From the NCBI RefSeq assembly GCF_008831285.2, contig NC_045149.1, positions 7,590,417-7,654,416 of the forward strand: a DNA stretch of 64,000 bases, written 5' to 3'. Under the pieces are notes generated by a model. That model searched no databases, was not told the origin of the DNA, and saw only the letters and a list, made by a program, of their open reading frames with translations. This document shows positions 34,555 through 47,977 of this stretch, piece by piece. Position 1 is the stretch's first letter. Each line of letters begins with the position of its first letter. Both the position numbers and the translations under genes were made by a program. Origin of the DNA: Nymphaea colorata (lineage: Eukaryota; Streptophyta; Magnoliopsida; Nymphaeales; Nymphaeaceae).

Positions 34555-37500
34555 TTATGGTGAAGAGCTAACATCAGCAATTTTACTTGCTGGAGCTTTC
34601 TCCCGCCTTTGCACATAAACTGAAGGAAACCAACCAGCCTTCCCCTTGCACTCACCCTCAGACCATCCAGCAGGTGAAACCTGTGAATTCACATCTAAGA
34701 TGTTACTGATAATGGATGACAAAAAATATGATTACAATAGCAGCTAAAAAGTAAGAACAACGAAAGAAACTAGTTGAGGTTGCTTCAGAACAACGAAAGA
34801 AACTAGTTGAGGCTGTTTCGTTGTCAAATTGTACGGGCAATACGCTTAACACTATGGGTAATATGCTCAACACAAGTTAATCTCAAACTTTAAGTCATTC
34901 ACATACTGAGGCATTAGGCAAGCTATTCAAACCTCACTCACTCATTTGAGTGTAGTGTCATAGTAGTACAGCAGTACCTAGAAACACTCAAGGGTTAATA
35001 TGCTGAGGCACTGACGGAAGTATTAGCTGTGATTAGTCACAATACCTAGGCTAAATATCACTTGTAAGTTGTAAACTATTCAGCTCATATTTACAAGTTG
35101 GTGTAAAGCTATGCCAGGTCCAGAGAGTAGAGTGCTCCATGTGCAGGGAAATGGAAGTACTGGTATTCAGAAAACTGATATTACCCACTTGGATATTCCA
35201 GGCCTCAGGTCCATAAAGCAACCTTGTTTAGTTTAGAAGCAATGCTCAATACTTTTTGTTCTGATTATAGTCAAATGCTATCTTATTGCCAACTGCCAAG
35301 CCAGTTAGAAGCTGCCAAAACAGGTTAGCAGAAATTACCAACGTGACATGATGATGCTGTTCAAGAAGCAGCTATACTCCATGCATGTGTTTGATTATAA
35401 TATCGACAAGTTCCATCCTAGTTAACCGACCAAATCAAATCCATGATTAAGTTAGGTTGGATGAGATCTTATTTTCTCCAATGCTACATAAAGTCCATTC
35501 AACCTGCTGGATATCTCACACGGCCTAACAGCCAATATGGATTTAGCAATGACTAATTCCAGCAAAGCTCAGATTCCAAAAGCCAAGCATACTAATTTAA
35601 ACTTGTACCTGGCGAACCACAACATAGTCCCCCACAGAAAGAGTAAGTTCGTCCTCATCCTGAGCATCAAAAGATTGTATAGCCTATAGAAAGTGAGGAG
35701 AACAATCAGATGATAATAAAAGTTTAATATGCCAAAAAACAAAGAAAAAGTAAACAGCATGAATTCACCCTTTCTGTATAAGTTATTCTTATTGTCAACA
35801 GAAGTAAGGTTAATTTAGGAAGATTGTACTATTCTCAAAAATATCAAAAGTCATGCAAAGAATTTTCTAATTTGGACATATTGAACATTCTGCTTCAGTT
35901 TTCACTTTTGTGCACGAATATAATCACAAAGTGGCTTCCCTATAAACAAAGGTGAAAAAGAGCTTTTCATGTTATACTAAAATGAAGATGGCAAAATAAA
36001 AAAATATAGCATGCTTTTTGAATATGGTTTCTTCAGTTATTAGCCGTTTGCGTACAACTTTCTCAATAATTCAAACAAACATGATAGTAGCAATTAATGA
36101 GATGATAGGTACATCCCTAAATGACAAATGGTTCTACATGTAGAAAAACAGAGTAGTCACAAGAAAAGAAAGTTGTTGACCCCCAACATTTTTATATTGT
36201 CAACCATTTAACAAGGATGGCCTGCTAGTCTGCAGGATCCTTCACATTACAAGTACTCCTATAAGACATAGAAAAAAAAAATACAACTCAAAAGAGATAA
36301 AAAAAAAACAGTAAAACTGGCCGTTGTAAATCATGTTTATCTATGCTTTAGAGAAAAAATGACATGAGTGCCCTCAGAACGATTGAAAAACCAAGTCCCA
36401 CTGCAAAATGAAACCTGTTTTCTACATATTGATCTATACAAGATATTCAATCAGCTGCAAGCTTGCAACAGCCATTCAGCTGATGGAGGACCCTACCTCT
36501 GCTATATAATATGGACCATTTTGAGTAGCTGTGACCTGATCAACAGAACCATTGACTTTAGCATCATTAGTAGAAGGCATGGCTTCATCAACCACAGGAG
36601 GTGTAGCATCATAAACCACAGGAGATGCAACATTATCAACTGAAGGAGGTGAGACAAAAACATCTGTTGGAGTACTTGCTGAGGTTGCTTCTTGTGATTC
36701 ATGGGAACCGTTGGGCTTAGCATCACCAGGTGGAGGTGGGGTAATATAAGCACCTGTGGATGGACCTTCTATTTCTGCAGCAGAATCAGTGTGCTGATTT
36801 TCTGCCAGCATCTAGTCCCAGGTAAAATTAAAATGTCAAATCTTCAAGCAAAATAGCATCATGAAAGTCTCTACTTGTGACACTTGCATAAAGAGCATTT
36901 TTTTTACAGGAAATAAGTCCTTCTGGTCTTTATCTTATTGAGTTAGTTTTTCCCTATACACATTTTGGCTCAAGTACCTCAGTACGCAGATTATTAAGAA
37001 TGTCGGCAACAGTTTGATGAAAAGCCTGCTCAGCCTCAACCTAAAAAATCAAGGATGCATAAGTGAAGTGGTCTCAGAAAAAGCAAAAAAACAAAAAAGG
37101 TACAGTTCACACTGAAATTGAACACAAAAATGTCAAGAAAATCTTTGTACCAAATTGTCAACTACAATCATAAATCATCTTACTTCTTCCAAATAGCAAA
37201 TTAAAGTCAGCAATAAGTTGTTTCCAAGAGTTAGTCAAGTAAAATATGTGATTATTAATTTGCAGAAATTGCAAATCCGAAGCTTCAACTAATACACTCA
37301 AAGTTTCAAACAATTGACTTGCTTATTTTCAGACTAATTCATGTGATGACACTTTGACTGAAACCACCTTTTCATCTCCTTTGGAGTACTAGAACAGAGC
37401 CCTTGTAGTAGAAATATGAAGAAATTTCATCTCCCTTGGAGTACGTGAACAGAGCCCTCACAGCAGAAATATGAAAAAATGCAAGAAACCCAATTTATCA

Positions 37501-40500
37501 TAAATAGGTGCTATTTTGCAATGTACTAAGTACTAGCAAGAGCAACCAGAACATGGGACATAAATATGAATTTGTGCAGTGTTAGAAATTGCTGAGGTGC
37601 TAATGTAATCTCCTACAAAGCATTTCTCCATTTCCTCATCATAAAAGTAAAGTGAAACTTAATCATGTGTGACAACAGGAAACCTGAAAGTGTTCCTAAG
37701 CCTGTCACAGGATGCACCAAACATCTGACTTACGTGGAAATGCTTGTTTACAAGGCATGCATACGAAGTCTTCCAAAATCTTTCATATTCCAGGACCTGA
37801 AAAGTCCTTGCCTTACACATAACTTCTCTGGACACCTCTCAACTTTTCTTCCTGTCCTGAAAACCCTGGTCTCCAAGTGTGACCCCTTTAAGCATTTCTA
37901 ATTAATCTCTCTCCCAAAGTAAGTTTAGACATCTCATTCTTATTTATATACATCTTAACCTTTATTCACAATGAAATCCAGAAGCTACTCCAGTTAATGG
38001 TTAAGAAAAGAATAAGGCTAAATGCAGCTTTCGCCCTTTCAGGGAGACTTGACTGCATAATTCAGCATGTTTTTCAACACGTGACTTACTATTGCATAAG
38101 AAAAGTAATTTACAAAGGTTTACTTTTCTCTCAGTATCACACTAATTTATCCCTTTGTTAACATCAAGGTCCATCAAAACATGGTGACTGAACTTGAAGA
38201 ACCTGAAAGAAATTTCAAATATGTTCTGTGATTCCATGCCAATAGAAGCCTTCCACCTTTACTGAAGTATTATAAGGTGGACTAGAACTGAGAAAATTAC
38301 CAAAAAGGGAACAGCCACACATAATCTCTGTATGAAGCAATCTTTTTTCTTATTTTCCTTTTATAACCTTATGCAAAAGAAAAATTGCTTAAGTAACATC
38401 AAAGTAAAGTAAGAAAAGTAGCCATCATTGGCAGGTCCACAGAGTCAATAAACAAGACCGAATGATGAAGCCCCAGACACCAGTCAATGGGGGCCCGTTT
38501 GAAGGCCTGGAAATATACTGTAGACCTAGAAACAAATTTCAAATTTTTGAAATCCATCCCTGTTTATCAGACAAGGGATGAAAAATCTATACTGCCAAGT
38601 GCTAAGTCGCTTTCCCCTGCTTCTGTAAGCACAAGCTTCTAAAAGTTTCGGATGCAAATAGACAACTAGCATTCAGCTTATAGCAGGACCCAGCCTTCAA
38701 AAGCGTGAGAACATTGGGAAGAGTAGTTCAAAGTTCAAACATTTCAAGTCATGCAAAATTAGAAAGACAAAACAAATTGTTCTCATCTTATAGCTTAATC
38801 TTTTACAGCTAGGAAAGACCGAGAAGAAAGATATCAAATCTTCAGATCGAGTGTGACCATGTTAATAAACTAACAAAAAATGAGACACATTTTCATCAGC
38901 AATGAAAGTGACAATCAAAATTAAGGACTATACCATGGTCAACAATCGTTGAAAAGTAACCCGTTGTTGTTGAGCTTCAACAGACATCATGGCAGCAATG
39001 GCTTCTTTTCCTAATGCTGACAATGTAGATCTGAGCTCTTCTAGCCTAGATTCTGCATGTTGGACTTTCACTGTGCTGTCTGTATTTGTACCAGAATCTC
39101 TCAACTTCATTTGGCGCCGTAGAACTTCAGCTGCCTGATTAGCCGAAAGCAGTTCATACTCATAAAAATCACATTCTCATGTCTAATATGACCAGGTAAA
39201 ACTGCATGCAGTAATACCTGAGCATCAACATCCTGCCAGATTCTATCATATCGCTGGGTTAAGTGGCGTGCATCCTGCAGAGGAGCACTCATCACCATTG
39301 CACGCAATGGATCAGATACCTACAAGAAATAAACATATAGCCATATATTTTATTGCCATCTATGAGATGAACTAATTATGTATTCTTCATGCCGTAAAAT
39401 CAAGCTCAAGAAATTGCACTACTCATCAGAAAACATGAAAAGTTATTTGCAAAATAATATTGTTTAACTTTCTTCCTCTTTAGAAACGGACCTCTGTAGG
39501 TCGATGAAAAGAAACATGCCAATAGTAGCCTGGAATACCCCAAAACATTTACAAATTCCCCAATGTTTGGCAAAAATTCAATTACATATAGGATATAGTT
39601 TCTTTCTAGCTTTCCATACTTATATTAACTGCATGTCTACAAACACCTAAAGTAGGCTTGGACATATTTTCCCGTATGAAAAGAGAAACCTACTGCAAGT
39701 TTTAGTAAGAAAAAAACAAGTTGACTCAAATAATCTCCACAACCATAATATAAAAATTAAGCAACACGATTCACAAACGGGCATTTTGGTCTTCATTATA
39801 TACCTAGGTTATATATCTTCATTATATACCTAGATTATATAGGAGTAATGACAGATGATTATAAGGAAATATTGGGACCTAAAAGGTAACTAAGTGAGTG
39901 GTCCTTTAAAGGATTAGCAACAACTTAAATCTTAAAATTTTATTTTACCGATAGATGCCAAACCTAAAAGCATAATGCATCACAGGATTGTGACTAAGAT
40001 CACTCTGAAAATACCAGAACATTATTATGCAAGCTAGGTATAAGCTATAAACTTTGTAAAAGCAGCAGTGAACATTCCGAGAAGGTATACCAGGTTTAGA
40101 TGATCCTCTATTTACATTAGTGAGTCTGAATAACTTGGATACATGCTGCAGTAATATGCAATGCAACATAAAAATCTTACCCCTGTGCTTCATAGAGTCC
40201 TAAATATACTGAAAGCTTAAACCAGGAAGGATTATTTCCTTTAGTGGAAAAATTCCCAATTGATACTCTTAGTTTCTCGTTTTAACAGCAGCCTGATCCC
40301 CAACCTTTTATCAATAAAGAAAACCATTACACTGCTGAAAAGGTTAAGATGTTAATCAAGAGTTCTCACATGACAGATCACATAAGGAAATTTGAAGATT
40401 TTGGAAGGCCAGATTTGTAACTGTTATTATCGGAACCTTTATCCATACACCAACCTTTGTGCAGTAACTAGTGGAATAGAACCCATCCTTGTATGTTGAA

Positions 40501-43500
40501 CGGTTCGTTACATGTAATGTATCAACAAAAGACATGACAACTGGATGCAGAAACTAATGGGAATAACCTGAACTCCAAGTGTCCTCAGCAGGTTCTCTCT
40601 CTCTTTTTCAATCGTACTATGAGAAGTTCCAAATTGTAGAGCAGCTCCTGCAAGGGTGGCACTGCCAGGGTTCTGGTTCTCATGTGAATATCTTGTACAG
40701 TCATCCGCCAGTTTCATTGCTAAAGGTAAAAAAACATGTTAGAACGTTGGCAGCAGGTCTCTAATCAGGATTGATAGGAAATGCAGAAGACTTGAAGCAA
40801 CACTCACCTATTTCCATTTGCTTTAAACTCATAGCGATAATCCCCTCCACACCCCGTACTATATCCCTCTGAAAATGCTATTTAACAAGAGGGAGAGAGC
40901 AAACATTTGGACATTGTGATCTTGAACAGTATGTAGCAAAAGAAACAAAGAAAAGAAGAAAGAAGTATCAAAAGGCACCTTTGCAGCTCTTGTTGTTGTA
41001 TAAAGTCTTTCAAGCTGTTCATGGCGCTGAAGCTCAAGTTCATCAGCAAAAACGCCATCATTACCAACATGGCTTGCAAATTGCCTTAAAACTGCCTGCA
41101 ATAGTAATAAAAAATTTTAGAGGCATTATTCGGGTAGTACCAAAGGTCGAAAAGAGAAACCTTAGATTTCAAGGGTATTGAAGACATCAACTATTTTCAT
41201 AACAGGTAAAGACCCTACATAGAAGCATGCAGACCATAAGCACAGAAAAAACTGAAAAAGCGAAGGCTAAGATGTTCTGGTGTAGTAGAACAAAGTTTTA
41301 TCATATTTTCCCCACAATTTCCAATTCAGCCTCTGCTTAACGATGCTAGAAACCATCACAGCAGGAGGAAATAAGTCAAACTTTTACAAAGTTAATTTTC
41401 ACCAGGGAACCTGCTTTTGCATATGAAGATCATGTTGCTGATTCAGCCGATACAACTACAATCTACTCTTTTCATCAACCTTGTGTAGATGAGAACAAAC
41501 TTTTGTCAAGCATGATAGTTTTTATGAAACAATAAGTTATCAGGAATCTCTCCTTTAAGCAAAAGGTTCTTAGGAAGAGGATTCATGTCTAGGCATCCCA
41601 ACAGACAAATGTTGATGAAAGATTATGGCGGGGAAGTTATGATAAAAAATTGCTTCTGTAGAGACATGCACTTTTCTCCCAAATCACAGCTTTGATGACT
41701 GTCAGCAAATTTGTCTAAAGATACTAGCATTCACCAAGTTCTAGTTGACAGAGTGTGATTGTTATCTTTAAACCTCTTTCCTTTAGTACATAAGATGAAG
41801 ACTGAAATAACACGTTGAAGTTAATGAGAGAAAATCCAGGTCCATAGCTACAAGAATGCCAGCAACAGCATCCTTTTTTGTGCATACTTAGTCAATATGC
41901 ACCTCCCAACTGTACATATGCAAAGCGAAGCATGAGGGTCGCTGTCACATCACGTCAAGTCATGAGCAAAGCCCTACGCTTTGCGAGTGATTTCTGAAAG
42001 AAGGAAAGCTGCTGATCGCCGACAGCTATGAAATGCAGGAAGGCGCTCAGATCAAAAATACTGGGGAGCCCACCGCGGACAGCCAGACACAACAACCAAG
42101 GTCATAATCAATAGTAAATTAAAGTGGAATCCCTGGATTACTATGAATGATTGCACGATAGCATCTCATGTGTAGAATTTTTCAACCTTCAACTATTATG
42201 TATGAATGTGTGACCAGAAAGATTGCATGCTGACCTTCAATTGTGAACATCAGTCAGAGGACTTTCACCAAAAAAAAAAAAAAAACCCCAAAGCTAGTGT
42301 GCATCACCACTTTAACCAGCTGCAACCAAATGCACGTCAATTCCAAGTAGATCTCATCTAACAGAAAATTCAAGCATGTGGACCACAATCCTAGAGAAAG
42401 GGAGGCGTCATGTCTTTTGTCCATGACACAGAATACTCAGAATGCGAAGCATGTCATCTCCCACATGGAAGATCATCCATAAACCTCATGGAAAGAAAAG
42501 AAGCCATTAAGACTAGACATCACAAACTTCAAACCAATGTCTAAATCCGTACATATACTTGTGAATGGTTCATTTGACTCACAAGAATCCGCTTCTTCAC
42601 AACACAAAAGTTTGTAAATAAAGGTGCATAAGTCACATAAAGTTGGAACAGTCGTCACTTAGCAGCTCCCTAACCAGCCATTTCATAAAAAGGCCGTCCA
42701 TTGCTGTGAGTTAAGCTGGTATTTTATGATAGATCACAATATCTTTCAGTATGAAATCATAAGAAAACAAGAAACAAGAATACTTTCATGCCCCACTTGG
42801 AAAACGCAGGCGCAGGACGAACCCTCACCAAAGATGAGCAACTTACTTACTGCCCCTGGTTAACAGGTTCATAACCAATGACTGAACATCTCAAATTTGT
42901 CAATCAAGCCTCTGCCTTCGTTGCAAACAAGCAACTATATTAAGAAAAAGGCAAGCGAAGATTCGTAAAGATCAAATTTCCAGCTTCACCCATGTTCTCA
43001 TTTTCAGTCAGAAGAAGTTCTAAGCCAGTCGTTTCTTCTCAACCATTCAAAAAAAATTATCCATTATCAAAAGAATTAATCCGTACAACAAAAATACAAG
43101 CCTTCCTTATTTTCATAAACATTAATCCATTTAAAAGAAATGCATACTTCAGTAACTGCACAAGCATTCCCTTAATTAAGTAACGGGACCTTCTAACTGA
43201 AAAGGAAAACAGCAAGGGAAGAGCGAATGCCACGAACTTGAATAAAATCAAGCCCACGTGCTAACAAAACAAATTTAGCCCTACCCAATTAATAAAAACA
43301 ACTAAAACTAATCTTACAACAAACTACCAAGATCCACACAACATCATGGGCATCGCCTCTTTTCAACCCTCAGAAAGAAAATAAAAATAAAGCAGGAAAC
43401 GAAAAGAAAAAAAAAGAAGCAAAAAGAAGTATAATCAAAGAGAAAAAAGAAATGGACGGAAGGCAAACCTGCTGTTGCTTGGCAACTTGCTCTCTTAGCT

Positions 43501-43528
43501 TGCTGGCCTGCTTTCTTATGGCATCCAT
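34555..43528 (-). CDS. SH3P1: SH3 domain-containing protein, SH3P1/SH3P2 family, 10 exons, complete
   Basis: Plant BAR-SH3 protein; Arabidopsis SH3P1-3 bind membranes and work in clathrin vesicle uncoating, autophagosome formation and ubiquitin-linked endosomal sorting. Exons: 43528-43469, 41095-40979, 40877-40808, 40719-40568, 39319-39218, 39134-38934, 37040-36978, 36811-36497, 35683-35609, 34680-34555 (TAA). All introns are GT-AG and the frame is open for 426 aa (Arabidopsis SH3P1 about 439, SH3P2 about 368). Seen: family N-terminus MDAIRKQASKLREQVAKQQQ; BAR-like helical region to about 255 (DIVRGVEG, APLQDARHLTQRYDR); a Pro/Ser/Thr-rich linker, mostly one 105-codon exon (256-360); SH3 domain ~358-415 with DELTLSVGDY, GWSEGE and GWFPSVYV. 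The EKAPASKI tail and long linker resemble SH3P1 more than SH3P2. Exon 3 starts at 40877 because this keeps HFQRDIVRG. Confidence 0.94.
34754..34812. repeat. 33-bp tandem direct repeat in SH3P1 intron 9
   Basis: AGAACAACGAAAGAAACTAG plus six further bases occurs at 34754-34779 and again at 34787-34812, with TTGCTTC between. Confidence 0.85.
37041..38933 (-). other. SH3P1 intron 6
   Basis: A 1.9-kb intron. It contains a 55-bp tandem direct duplication starting at 37370 and 37425 (TTTCATCTCC, TTGGAGTAC, ACAGAGCCCT and GAAATATGAA in both copies). Otherwise unremarkable AT-rich sequence. Confidence 0.6.
41096..43468 (-). other. SH3P1 intron 1
   Basis: A 2.4-kb first intron between the MDAIRKQ exon and the BAR region. 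No ORF with recognisable features. A GC-richer patch at 41930-42080 contains CATGAGGGTCGCTGTCACATC-like words that look like an old repeat, without visible ends. Confidence 0.5.
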
Positions 43529-43660
43529 ATCTGGTCCTCCTCAGTCCCTCTTCCTCCTCCTCATCGACCCTCCCACAACCTTACGTGCATTACATCTGCA
43601 TATGTACGAGGACCAAGAACGCGGAACCAATGGTTTTTGTTTTATGTGAGAGAAATCCTT

Positions 43661-43692
<32 letters not shown>

Positions 43693-43876
43693 GGCAGTGA
43701 TGAGTTCCAGAATCCGAAGCTCTAGATTTCCGGACAAGAAAGAGAGAGAATGTAGGGAATAATATTAGGCGACTAACCGAGAATTTAGTAAAAAACCAGT
43801 GGGGAATGAACAGAGGGAGATGAGACTTCCTTTCCTGCCTCTGTAACTGTCGGACCCGAATATTATTAACATCGAC

Positions 43877-43909
<33 letters not shown>

Positions 43910-43910
43910 A
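43529..43910 (-). promoter_or_regulatory. SH3P1 leader and proximal upstream region
   Basis: On the transcript strand the sequence just before the start codon has a CT tract (GA on the plus strand, 43661-43689), typical of plant 5' UTRs and GAGA-binding-factor sites. Farther upstream is the opposite-sense CT run on the plus strand at 43879-43908. The two tracts are complementary and could pair as a long hairpin if both were transcribed. No clear TATA box; the transcription start is not placed. Confidence 0.4.
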
Positions 43911-46900
43911 GGAGAGATGGAAAGAGAATTTCATTATCATGCCGGTCTCTCTCTCCTAATATCATAATAACCTCATAGTTTAGGTTTTTTCGGTTTGCCT
44001 CACCGACAATTGCCCAATAAGGACTCAGGTTCCGCTGGATTAAAATAAAAAAATATTTTTTTAAATGTAAAATATAAAATATATTTTAAATAATAAAATA
44101 TATATCATTATTCAATAAAAATAATATAAAAATAAATTGAATAGAACCGAACCTCATCGAACCGACCTGAGCCGACTTTTTCAAGCCCAAACCCCATCCA
44201 ACTAGGTACCAAGTACTCAAGCCCGATGCCGAGACTTTTGATTGCCTTGGGAAATCCACAATCAAGCAAACTGTGAATTTCACATCATATGAATTTCACA
44301 ATTGAGGATTAGATTTGCATTATATTACAAAAACCATGAATTTGTAGTCTCAGGGGCAGAGAGAGAGAGAGGAGAGAGAAAAGTTTCTGATTAAGATCCG
44401 TGGTTTTAAGGTCCTCAAAAGTAGACTTACTTTTTTATCAATATTTTTACATATGTTTATGCTTTGGCAAAGCAGATCATATCATATGTGACGGCCTTTA
44501 ACAATGGACTGTATGTTATGTGAGTAGAAAATAACCAAAAATGCTTTTGATGGTTAAATGAAAGACCCTCCCTCGCTAAGGATAAAACTAGAATTAGAAA
44601 AAGGTTCCAAGTAAAATTACCAAAATACCCCATAGCCAAAAGTGGGTTCATACCATCTCATGTTAAGGCTGTCGGAACAAATTGGTCTTTGCCTAAACTT
44701 TGTGACAGTTTGACTGGATGGTAACAATGTGTTATTGGTGTCATGTTTGAGTCTATGAGACAAAATATCTGCGACAACTTATCTGAAACATGTAATCACG
44801 AGAGGAGCATCAGACACAAAGTGCCTCCAATTGCACCCATGTGGGGAGGATTGGCATAATGAGGGTGAACCTTGATGTTGAGTTAACAGATAAAAAAAAA
44901 TTCTTTTTTAATAATATGCAGGAATTTTTAATGTTTTCAAGTTTGAATATGTTACATTAACTGCCTAAATTACATATAAAAATAATATATTATATGAAAG
45001 AATATCAAACCTAAAGCATTTATTTGTTATACCATTAAAAATTTGAAGCAGGTTATATATGGCCCTTAAGAAGGGACCATGCTTGTAATGACCAAAATGC
45101 CCTTATTAGTTAAATTGAAAACCGCTTTATAAGAGAAAAAATGGAGTCCAAAAAAAAAATCTCCATCAAATATCCATCTTCTCATGTCAGCAACATAAAA
45201 TATTTGCCTAAAAGTGGAGTTCTTTCGTGAAATTTAACAAAGAAAGGAAGAAAGAAAGAATGCACTAATAAAGTGACTTAGAAGTACCTTTCAAATGACA
45301 TAAGCATATTCTTTTTTACTATATATTACTACCATAAACTTATTCTTATATGACCAAAAGGAACCGAATTGGCTTAAAAGTGCAGGAATACATTTTTATC
45401 CATCCTAATAGTATGGTCAGCTGTCAAAAAATTAACTAAGAATAAAGTTTCCTTGGAAGTGCAGGGATATATTTCTCAACCTCAATGAAGTAAGATTGAA
45501 ATTATCAATTGTTTTATGTTTTCAAGGACCAATTTGAAACTAGCAATGACAACATGAATGCTCTTGTTTTGCATAGGCATTAATCAGAATTTTCTCTCTC
45601 TTGTCTCTTTCTTCTTTCTCTTTCTTGCCTCTTTGGTTTGAGAAAAAAACTCCCTATCTTTTTCTTTCTCTCTCTTTCTAAAGGCAAAAATAAGAGTTGG
45701 GTACCTTATTGTGTTTTCAAAAATTGCCTTTAGGTTATTGTTATACAAATATGTTATAATATTTTATGATTAAATATATTATTTTATATTAAAAACATAT
45801 ATTTTTTAATTTTAACCGGGCAGGGCCTAAAGTTGGGCCGGGGCGAGCCCTACTCCCTACTTTTTTTTTTCTTTACTTTTTAGGGGGCCTAAAGTGATAA
45901 ATGGCATGATTAACTAAATTTTACGAAATTCGTTTACAAGTGTCAACTATACCTTTAAAATTTTTTATTATGATTAAATTAAACTTTTTGAAAATTTGAA
46001 AAGGTAAATTATTTTTTGAAATCTTAAAGGGCCAACATGGCTCTTACCTTTTTGGTTTGGAAAAAAAAACTCTCTTGCTCTCTCTCTCTCTATCTCTAAA
46101 GGCAAAAAGAGTTAGGTATGTTATTGTGTTTTCAAAAATTGCCTTTAGATTATTGTTATACAAATCTTTTCTGTAGGCAAAAAGAGATCTTAGTTTTTTT
46201 GAGATATTAAAATGGAGTCAACCAATGGGTCTGTTTAGCAACTTCTAGAGAAAAGGTGGTGAAGCCAGATGGAGCTTGGCAGAGACCCCCATAGATTTTG
46301 AAAAATAAAATTTTACTGGTTATGATTTCCAAAATATTTTGTTTTGGCCCTTATGGGGATCTTAAAACTTATAGACAGGCCATTGTTAAATCTTTGAAGT
46401 TTTTATTTTTAAGGTATTAAAAATATTTTTAAAACAAATTTTTAATTTTTAGTCATACGTTTCAACAAGTTCATTTTCTTAATGAATAAGTAACTAATGA
46501 AGTTAATAATAGCGTCCCCATAATAGGCAATTGCATAATTACTTCTTCTTTTGAGGAAGAAAGAATTTTTATTTTTGTCTCTAAGCTTGGGCATCTGACC
46601 GAAGCTGTATCGGTGTCAGTCGATATTTCGTTCAAATTTTTAAGTTTTTTTTTTTAAATTAAAAAATGGTAGATACAAGTTAGTATGGGCTCATGCATAT
46701 GGTCGATACAACGTTCAGAATTCCGATATATGAAATCCCGACGAATTTGACAATACTTAAATGCTGAAGATATCTCCAAGAGGTCCAAGCTTCCTCCTTA
46801 CCTTCCCCTTATTCTTAGGCGGGGGCGGAGCCTGGGGAGCCCTGCCTTGACCCCACCTCAATTTTTTTTTAAAAAAATTAACATGTAGATTTTAAAATTT

Positions 46901-47790
46901 TTACTTTTCTTGTATAAAAATTTGAAAAAATGATATTTTTGCCCGTGTCAAAATTTAAAAACTTTAATTTGATTCAAAAAATTTCTCCCTTTACCCCTCT
47001 TCTTAGGATTCATGGTAGTTTTAAGGCTTGGATGAAAAGCCAGACATCCATAAACTAAATTAATTTATTTACTGTTTGCACTTCAAAAAAGAAGCACCCA
47101 CGAAAATTAAATTGGTGACTGAACACTAACCAGCCTCACCAGCTACCCTAGTCCATTGGTTCATATAAAAAATAATTTCTTTCTAATTCGCCCTTGATGT
47201 TTCATAAATGTCTTTTTGTTTGTCGTGTTATTTTGAAAATGACTAAACATATTGGTTTTTTGACGTAAATACTTTTTTTTGTTGTTCCTTTTTGGCCGGT
47301 GGCCCACTTCGTTTCTGAGACAATTAAATTGAAAGGGAAATATTAATTGCGAATAAAAGAATCAGCATATTTTATTATTTATTTCGCTAAATCTCAGTGT
47401 GCTTCAATGAAAGAGGTGTTTCTTCACTGGATATTGTAAAAAGTGGTACTAGAGATAGAGACGTCAGCGGATCCAATTCATCATATCGGATTCAAATGCT
47501 ATGCTTGGATTTGTTACCCATGGAAAATCTGAATCAGATTAATCAATCAATTGTGGTTGTGTTTGCTAATGGATCTGACTACTTGGATTCAGATTCTAGA
47601 TGGAATTTGCTGAAGAAAATTCAATACCAAATCCAAACCCGATTACTAATCAGTTGTAGGTTCCGTTGTTGGATCTGCCTACTTGGATTCATATTAGAAC
47701 CAAATAGCAGAATAGATATGAACGATGAACATTTCTAGATAGAGAGACCTGCAAAGTAGGATACCCTTTTCCAGTAACTATGTATATTTC
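43911..47790. other. Intergenic repeat-rich region upstream of SH3P1
   Basis: No gene recognised. Contents: scattered GA/CT tracts (44360-44380, 45595-45680), a duplicated ~120-bp phrase (45630-45751 and 46048-46166), and a fragment at 46815-46990 starting GCGGGGGCGGAGCCTGGGGA that is related to 25870-26050. Confidence 0.5.
45630..46166 (+). repeat. Direct repeat pair, ~120 bp, 418 bp apart
   Basis: Copy A 45630-45751 and copy B 46048-46166 share TTTGGTTTG, a CT-rich tract, AGGCAAAAA, TTATTGTGTTTTCAAAAATT, GCCTTTAG and TATTGTTATACAAAT in order. The repeats could be short terminal repeats of a small element or a local duplication. Confidence 0.75.
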
Positions 47791-47796
47791 AGTGAG

Positions 47797-47814
47797 GGTG
47801 GGCAGTTGCCCACC
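47797..47814. repeat. GGTGGGCAGTTGCCCACC palindrome (repeat-family core)
   Basis: Imperfect central palindrome of the same family as 26651-26668, 27392-27407 and 54884-54899. The surrounding element ends are too diverged to place. Confidence 0.6.
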
Positions 47815-47977
47815 TTAGTTAACTTATGCTTCAATGAATATAGCATAGCTGGTTAGACCGGTGGCTAGACAGTGGGCACCTTGCCATTGGTGTTTTGATG
47901 TAGAGATGTCAACTAATTCGATAAATCCGTGGCTGTGTCCTACCAATTGCATATGGCTTAGTTTGTTATGAAATTGA

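Noticed and set aside
36368-36643. 91-codon plus-strand frame
   Set aside because: Mostly antisense of SH3P1 exon 8.
47397-47738. 113-codon plus-strand frame
   Set aside because: Sits in degenerate GGATTCAGAT-type repeat sequence; its composition follows the repeat words.
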